This document shows positions 23,701-32,700 of a stretch of 60,000 nt of DNA, piece after piece. A model generated the notes under the pieces. It saw nothing but the letters and a program-made list of their open reading frames with translations. It made no database searches and was not told where the DNA came from. The stretch's first letter is position 1. Every line of letters starts with the position of its first letter. The stretch spans positions 6,680,203-6,740,202 of the forward strand of contig NC_064037.1 in the NCBI RefSeq assembly GCF_932526225.1. Reading direction: 5' to 3'. This DNA comes from Nematostella vectensis. Taxonomy: Eukaryota > Cnidaria > Anthozoa > Actiniaria > Edwardsiidae. The position numbers and the translations under genes are program-made.

Positions 23701-26700
23701 AATGCCCTTTTACTTACGCTTGCAGGTATATTCGTATCGGCTCGTTAGTTTTGTGCTTTTCCCTCCCCACTCGATATCAAAGAGACGGTGCCTTATTTAA
23801 TGCCCTTTTATGCTTGCTTGTATATTCGTATCGGCTCGTTAGTTTTGTGCTTTTTCCTCCCACAAGATATCAAAAAGTCCGTTGCTTTGTTTAATGCCCC
23901 TTACCTACGCTTGCAGGGATATTCGTATCGGCTCGTTAGTTTTGCGCTTTTCCCTCCCCACTCGATATCATAAAGCCCGTGCCTTGTTTAATGCCCTTAC
24001 GCTTGCAGGGATATTCGTATCGGTTCGTTAGTTTTGCACTTTTCCCTCCCCACTCGATATCATAAAGCCCGTGCCTTGTTTAATGCCCTTTCACTTGCAG
24101 GGATATTCGTATCGGTCCGTTAGTTTTGCACTTTTCCCTCCCCACTCGATATCATAAAGCCCGTGCCTTGTTTAATGCCCTTTCACTTGCAGGGATATTC
24201 GTATCGGATCGTTAGTTTTGCGCTTTTCCCTCCCCACTCGATATCATAAAGCCCGTGCCTTGTTTAATGCCCTTACACTTGCAGGGATATTCGTATCGGG
24301 TCGTTAGTTTTGCGCTTTTTCCTCCCACAAGATATCAAAAAGCCCGTGCCTTGTTTAATGCCCTTACGCTTGCAGGGATATTCGTATCGGCTCGTTAGTT
24401 TTGCGCTTTTTCCTCCCACAAGATATCAAAAAGTCCGTTGCTTTGTTTAATGCCCCTTACCTACGCTTGCAGGGATATTCGTATCGGCTCGTTAGTTTTG
24501 CGCTTTTCCCTCCCCACTCGATATCATAAAGCCCGTGCCTTGTTTAATGCCCTTTCACTTGCAGGGATATTCGTATCGGCTCGTTTGTATCGGAGCTGGA
24601 GGTTGGCAAGCAGCGTGCCTTGCTGGTGTTACGTAAAATCCCTCACGTCATTCCTCACAAGGAGGTGAGAGCGGTGGCACAGAGGGACAGTTCATGCAAA
24701 AAAAAAACGAAAATGCATACGAAAGTTTTGAGTGTTTTGTGAAACTCCTGACAACCTAGTTTTGAATCTATAACACATGAACTGTTAAGAGTCGTCAGTC
24801 ACACAATTTTTGTTTTCTTTTCCCATTGAACATGTGAAAAAAATCTCGAAATAACTATCTCTTGCAACTTAATAAAATAAAGGACAAAAATAGAAGCGAG
24901 ATTTTGCCAACGTTTCGGACTTGATTGAGTCCTTCTTCAGGGCGGTTACTCTCATTCTCTTGCAACTTGTTGCGCGTGTGACACTGTTACAACTTGTTTC
25001 TCTTTTCTCAAAGACGCACGAAAAGCTTTCTGCAACAAATTTCTTTAAGTCTTATGGAAAATCTCACTTGTGACATGACGCGTACGAAAATTTGCAGCCA
25101 AAAAGTATACGTGTGACAGGTGTTTGTTATCCCGTAGCGCGTGCGCCTGTTCCGTGACTTCGTGGCGAAGGATAAAGAGAGCCTCGGTATCGCGAGGCCC
25201 AGCGACGACTTCATGCCTCAAGGGACGCTGATAACAGCGCACAGAAACAGACTGCTCGAGGTACTCATTCTACCAAATCCCATTCCATCACATATCATCC
25301 CATCCCATCCCATCACAGAATTAGACTGCTCGAGGTACTGATTCTACCAAATCCCATCACATCACATATCATCCCATTCCATCCCATCACATATCATCCC
25401 ATTCTATCTAATAACTATCGCTAATAACTGCTCACAGAACCAGACTGCTCGAGGTACTGATTCTACCAAATCCCATCACATCACATATCATCCCATTCCA
25501 TCCCATCACATATCATCCCATTCTATCTAATAACTATCGCTAATAACTGCTCACAGAACCAGACTGCTCGAGGTACTGATTCTACCAAATCCCATCACAT
25601 CACATATCCCATTCCATCCCATCACATATCATCCCATTCTATCTAATAACTATCGCTAATAACTGCTCACAGAACAAGACTGCTCGAGGTACTGATTCTA
25701 CCAAATCACATCACATTACATATCATCCCATTCCATCACATATCATTCCATTCCATTCTATCACATCATTCCATTCTATCACATATCATTCCATTCTTTC
25801 ACATATTATTCTATTCTATCACATATCATCCCATTCTATCACATATCATCCCATTCTATCACATATCATTCTATCATCCCATCCCATCACATATCATCCC
25901 ATCCCAGATCATTCCATTCCTTCACATATCATTACATTCCATCACATATCATTATTCTATCACATAACATCCCATCACGTATCATTCCATTCCATCACAT
26001 ATCATTCCATTTCATCACATATCATCCCATTCCATCAAATACCATTCCATTCCATCACATATCATTCCATTCCATCACATATCATTCCATTCCATCACAT
26101 ATCATTCCATTCCATCACATATTCCATTCCATCACATATCATTCCATTCCATCACATATCGTCCCATTCCCTCTATTTCTATCTTGCGTCTATTATTTAG
26201 AACCAAATGGCAGCTTTATGCCTTAAATACTAGCAGCAAAATCGCACAACTTTTGTGGCAGCGCAAAGACGTTCTAAAGCGATGTTGCTTTTTTTTTTTT
26301 TTTTTTTTTGTACCGGCGAACAAACTTTTGTCGCAGCAAAGGATAGACTGGTTCTTGTTGTTGGTCCGCCATCTTTTTTCTCCGTGACACTGATTTGTGA
26401 CTTATGTCCAACAAACAAACGCTATTACAACTGCTTGTGTCTGCTTGACGTCTTTTTGCTGCAAGACAAGTTGGGTTGTTGTAGTAATACGGGCTACATC
26501 TCCGAGTTTTGTTGCAAAAAGTAGAACCATTTTCTACTTTCAGCAAACTTTTTCAACTTGCAACAATAAAAATTGCTACGACAAAAATTGGCGCGCCGGT
26601 AGTAAAATGTGCAACGTCACTTACCAACTTTTTTTTGCAGCAGTACTGCCACAAAGGTTGTACGATTTTGCTGCTCGTATCACCGTTCCTAAAGAGTCGC

Positions 26701-29700
26701 TTGTAACTGCAGACAACGTCTGCCAGGGTGCATTCTTTCTAATCCCAGGCCACTCCATCCCACTCCCACTCATCTGTCTGCGTACTAAATTTCTTAAACA
26801 TGTTTGGAAATTGAAAACATTGAATGATTACTGACAAAGTTGTAGATTTAACATAAAGTTATTTAGAAGTTTATTGTTTTGGGATTGAGTCTCGTAGTTT
26901 ATATAGGTTGTTATATATAGATAAGTCATTGTGGTGTTTTCTCGTGTTTTCTAGGATGGGTATGACCAACTCTCCGTACTTCCCGCGCACATCCTCAAGG
27001 GGCTCATCCGTGTACGCTTCATCAACGAACAGGTATGGTCACCCTGTGGTATGATGATACCAAGTTGTTGTTTCCTCTCTAGACAGTAACATCATTTCAA
27101 AGAGGCTGGCCTTGGCTGCATTTTATTTTGTTTTCTACCTTGCTAGAGACAAAATTGCGGCTGACAGGGACATTTTAATGAAGCCGAACCGGGCTCAAAA
27201 GTCATTAATAGTTCATGTTTTACGCCGTAAAAACCTACATGCTCCTTAAAAATTAATGAAAAGACTTCAAATTAAATACAAAACACTCCGAGTAGACAGA
27301 GAAAGATTCGAGGGAGCGCGTTACTTTTACGTCAGAATAATAAAGGGAGGTTCAAAATTATTATGTTCAATATTCCTACAACTACAGCCATTCGCTTCGG
27401 TTGCATAATTGAAAATATTTTTGCCGCTACACTCATTTTGTATGTTAAGCCGCATTGTCACCAGTTTACTTCCGGTCGATTACGTAACAATCTAAGTTGA
27501 TTTGCAACGGAAAACGCGAAAAATATTTCAAAATTGTAAAAGCAGTGTGTCTTTTGGAAGTTTCTGTGAGGATGTGACTGATAATTTAGAGCGGATGGCC
27601 TGTTTAGTATCGCGGATTCTAGATTCTTTTGTCTCTTGTCGGTTGAGGTTTCCGTCTTCCGGACTTCCGGAAATAAAATGCGGTTAATTAAAGACCTGAG
27701 GAAGTTGAAATCTCACAGCGGTCGTTAAGCTTAGCCAATCACATTTCAACCATTTAGTCATGAATGTTTTATGAAAAATGGGCGCCATTTTTAATGATGT
27801 CCAGAAAACAATAGTCATTCTGCCCGATGCATTTTGGGTGCGAGCACAACATCGTGAAAACGGTCTATACTCAGTGACTGCACCAATCAAAAGCTCCACT
27901 ACAGTGTCTTTATACAGTGCGTAATATGTTTTTATTGTTTTTCAGGGTCTTCCAGAGGCGGGCATTGACCAAGATGGAGTATTCAAAGAATTTTTAGAGG
28001 AAACGATTAAACACGCTTTCGACCCTGCATTCAACCTATTCAAAGTAAGTATAGATTATCCAAATTTGGATTTTGTAATAAGTTGCAGAAATATGCCAAC
28101 AGTTCATTACAGCAAGGAACATACTTTTTTTATTTTGTTTTTATAATGAGCACAGAATATAAAAAATCTTCTCGACGAGATGAGAGGAGATCAACAGAAA
28201 ATGTCTATTTTTCGAGTTATAATCGTTTCTCTAGCTTTGCTTGAGACAGATGAATTGTAAAACGAGGAAAGCGCAAGGGGAACTCTGTTAATTCGAACCC
28301 TCAAGGGAGGAATCTAGCTATTATTATACAGTGGAGCGCCGTAAAATCGAAACCTCAAGGGAGAGGGAACATAGAGTTAGGGTTGGGTTGTTCAAGCTGT
28401 CCCAATTCAAGTTATGGGCGTCCCACTGAATGAAGCAACTTCCCAATCGACGTGTCTGTTTCTAGGTGACAACAGGCGAAGAGCAGAGGCTGTACCCCTC
28501 CCCGACATCCTTCATTCATGACAACCATCTGCTGTTATACGAGTTTGTTGGCAAAATGCTGGGCAAGGCAGTATACGAGGTGAGAGACCTTCAAAGGAAC
28601 CATTCTTAACGCTATGCTGTTACTTCTTTGAAACAGGGCATTGTCGTTGAGATACCTTTGAAATAGCACATTGTGGTAGAAGTACCTTCGAGTTATTTTA
28701 TTCTCACAGTGCATTGTAAGGCACCTTTGAGTTCTTGTGTTACTGTTATAGGGCATTGTCGTTAAGGTACCTTTGAAACAGGGCATTGTGGCTGGAGTAC
28801 CTTTGAACTTTTTTAATCCCACAGTTCATTGTAAGGCACCTTTAAGTTCTTGTGTTATTGTTACAGGGCATTGTCGTTAAGGTATCTTTGAAACAGGGCA
28901 TTGTGGCTGGAGTACCTTTGAACTTTTTTATTCCCACAGCTCATTGTAAGGCACCTTTAAGTTCTTTGTGTTATTGTTACAGGGCATTGTGGTGGAGGTG
29001 CCTTTAAGTTCTTGTGTTATTGTTACAGGGCATTGTGGTGGAGGTGCCTTTAAGTTCTTGTGTTATTGTTACAGGACATTGTGGTGGAGGTGCCTTTAAG
29101 TTCTTGTGTTATTGTTACAGGGCATTGTGGTGGAGGTGCCTTTAAGTTCTTGTGTTATTGTTACAGGGTATTGTGGTGGAGGTGCCTTTAAGTTCTTGTG
29201 TTATTGTTACAGGGCATTGTGGTGGAGGTGCCTTTAAGTTCTTGTGTTATTGTTACAGGGTATTGTGGTGAGGTGCCTTTAATTTCTTGTGTTATTGTTA
29301 CAGGGCATTGTGGTGGAGGTGCCTTTGAGTTTTGGTTATTGTTACAGGGCATTGTGGTGGAGGTGCCTTTAAGTTCTTTGTGTTATTGTTACAGGGCATT
29401 GTGGTGGAGGTGCCTTTAAGTTCTTGTGTTATTGTTACAGGGCATTGTGGTGGAGGTGCCTTTAAGTTCTTGTGTTATTGTTACAGGGTATTGTGGTGGA
29501 GGTGCCTTTAAGTTCTTGTGTTATTGTTACAGGGCATTGTGGTGGAGGTGCCTTGAAGTTCTTGTGTTATTGTTACAGGGCATTGTGATGGAGGTGCCTT
29601 TAAGTTCTTGTGTTATTGTTACAGGGTATTGTGGTGGAGGTGCCTTTAAGTTCTTGTGTTATTGTTACAGGGCATTGTGGTGGAGGTGCCTTTAAGTTCT

Positions 29701-32700
29701 TGTGTTATTGTTACAGGGCATTGTGGTGGAGGTGCCTTTAAGTTCTTGTGTTATTGTTTCAGGGCATTGTGGTGGAGGTGCCTTTGAGTTCTTGTGTTAT
29801 TGTTACAGGGCATTGTGGTGGAGGTGCCTTTCGCATTCTTCTTCCTGAATCACGTGTTAGGAAATCAGCACAGCAACCTCTATAGCTCCATTGACGAGCT
29901 TCCTTCACTTGATCAGGAGTTGTACAAGAGTTTGACCTTCATCAAGGTATGACAGGGCGGGAGACTTATCAAACATGTTGTTCTGGTAAGTTGAGCTTAT
30001 TTCCACACCGTCATCACCATTATCATAACCACCAACATCGTCATCAAAGTCTTCCAGTGCGCCCAATTAACGTGTACGGCCAAGCCATGTTTCAAACTCA
30101 AACTTTATATGAAGTGATATGAAACTTTACCACCCACTGCCTATTCTTCACCCAAGCAACGAGTATTTTAGTTAATTATTGTATAATTTGCCATAATTTG
30201 TCATAATTTTGTATGCAGATGAAGCTAAAATAAAATTCTCCTCGTTTTATTTATTTTGACTCTAGGGAGGAACCCCGATAATTCTAACTGACTTTAAATT
30301 CCATAACTAGTTTTCATTCATTTTTACTCGGATAACTCTAACTCCTCCCTGCTTCGATTTAACAGGGGTTCCACTATACTAGTCGTTAATATAACCAGCC
30401 GATTGAATGTATTTTGCACTTGTCTTTTTGGTGTCAGCATTATGACGGTGACATCCGGGACCTCGATCTGACGTTCTCATTCGACGAAGATGTGCTGGGC
30501 AAGGTAAGAAGTGACAGACACTCGTTTATCTGTCGGAAACGTGTTGGAAGAGGCCGTGTTGTCTTGATATCGCTGATACTTGGCAAGGTTAGATTCGGTA
30601 AACGTTCATCTGTCGAAACATATCGGGAAAGGCCGTAATGTCTTCGACTCGATCTTGCAAGGTTATCGTTCATCTATGCCGGAAATAGTCGGGAGCGGTC
30701 GTGAAGTTTTCGGCACGATATTGCATTGGTACCGGACACAATGAAACACTGTTTCTGTTTTCGCAGGTTGTAACTCATCAATTAAAACCCGGGGGAACCG
30801 CGATTGTAGTCAGTGACGAGAACAAGTAAGTATAGCATGATGAAAAAGTCAACATCGCTTGTCTGCCAAGCACCACACGATTGTAGGTGTCACCTAGTAG
30901 CTAGCCAACATTTTTTGTGTCTTGTGCCCTACCTAGCAAGACAGGCCAGGAATTTTTTATGTTGTTGGCGCTATCTACCTGAGACACAGAGGGATTATAA
31001 AGTATTATGACCAATGGTTCTTGTTAGGGCTGAAGGAAGGCAGTCGTACCATTTTGGCGAGCTCTATATAAGATTAAAAAAAAAAAAAAAAAAAAACACG
31101 TGCTACATATCCATCTAGCGCTGCTGGCTCGTGCGCTAACGCTCTCATAAGAGAATAGATCAGAATATGGTCACGGGAGTTCCTCCTGCGCAGGATAAAC
31201 AGTAGTGTTTCGAGGGATTTTATGACAGGTTTAAGTTTTTTTTCTTTTTTATTAGGATCAGCTACGTACATCTTATGGCCCATTATCGCATGTGTATTCA
31301 GATACGTGAACAAACTAGGGCCTTCATCCGGGGATTCAAGTCGATAGTGCACAATGATTGGCTCAGGATGTTCTCGGCCCCAGAGCTCCAGCGACTTATC
31401 TCCGGCGATAACACAGCGCTGGACTTGTCTGACCTGAGGTATTACCATATAAGGAAACACAGTGCAGCTAGGTGTTTCCATATAAGGTAGCACATAATAC
31501 AAATAGATAATACCATATAAGGTAACACGCAGTGCGACTTCTTGGTAACACAGGGTAACCAGTGCATTGCCAACGTGTGTCATTTTAGGGCCAATCCGCA
31601 CAACACGGAGGCTTGTTTTTGTTTCTGGTTTTGTCCACTGTCGGTACGTGTGTTTTTGTTTCTCCGGGACAGGACTTAGCCAATTATACTTTTGAGAACC
31701 GAATCATGGTACGTAGAAGCGTCTAGTGTTTGCAAACACGGTTAAAACTCTCTCGTATATAATATCTGTCTGGGATCTATTGCTGTCCATTTTCGAGCAA
31801 GCTGCAACTAGTACTATTCTATAGTTTCCCTGCGATAATATTTCATTTCGCAACGGCCTGATTGACAAGGATAAACAAAATTGTGTTTTTTTTTTTCGAA
31901 ACGGCCAGCTCAGCCTGCAGGCCGTCGCATCCTTTGATCTTCTGCCCGCCGAGGACAAATTTTTGTCCACCGTCTACTCGTGCCCGCGCTTGTCTTTGGT
32001 CATAACCTGAAAGGTCCTGTCAACAACATTCCCTGTACAAACAGCTAAAAGAACTAGTGCGGATTGGCCCATATTATGTAAGCATTTATTATTGTCAAAA
32101 AGTACTGGAGTACCTTAGTGTAGCGGCCTGATTGTCGTGAGTTCTAAATTCACACAGTACACAAAGCTTGCCCTGTGAATTATTGTTAAGGTTGTTCTAT
32201 TGGCGTTTCACAGGGTTCACACACGCTACTATGGCGGTTACCATGGTGGCCATCGTGTCGTAGTCTGGCTTTGGGAGATACTGGACAAAGAGTTCAATGA
32301 TCAGGAAAAATCGCTATTCCTTAAGGTAAGGAGTGCTTCCTCATACTTATACCCTGAGACATTACCCCAAGAATGGAGTATCTAACTCGAATTGTACTAG
32401 TCGAGAGACTTCAATGCGATGTTTTGTTCTACGCGTAATATTTAATAAGAAATGTGGTGTTGTTTTGCTTGTTCTTTTGTTCAACAAGTTATAATATTTT
32501 TATTTTGGGGCTGCGTTTTTGTCAATAAAAAATAAATACTTAACGAATGTCGATCAAACATCCATTTGTTGTTATTATTTACATTTGAACATACAAGGGT
32601 ATATTTGCAAGAAAAATAACTATAAACTGATGTTTGATAAACAATATCTGATTCAAAGTTTTACCGGTTACTCGATTGAATTAACCAAGGATGAATTTTG

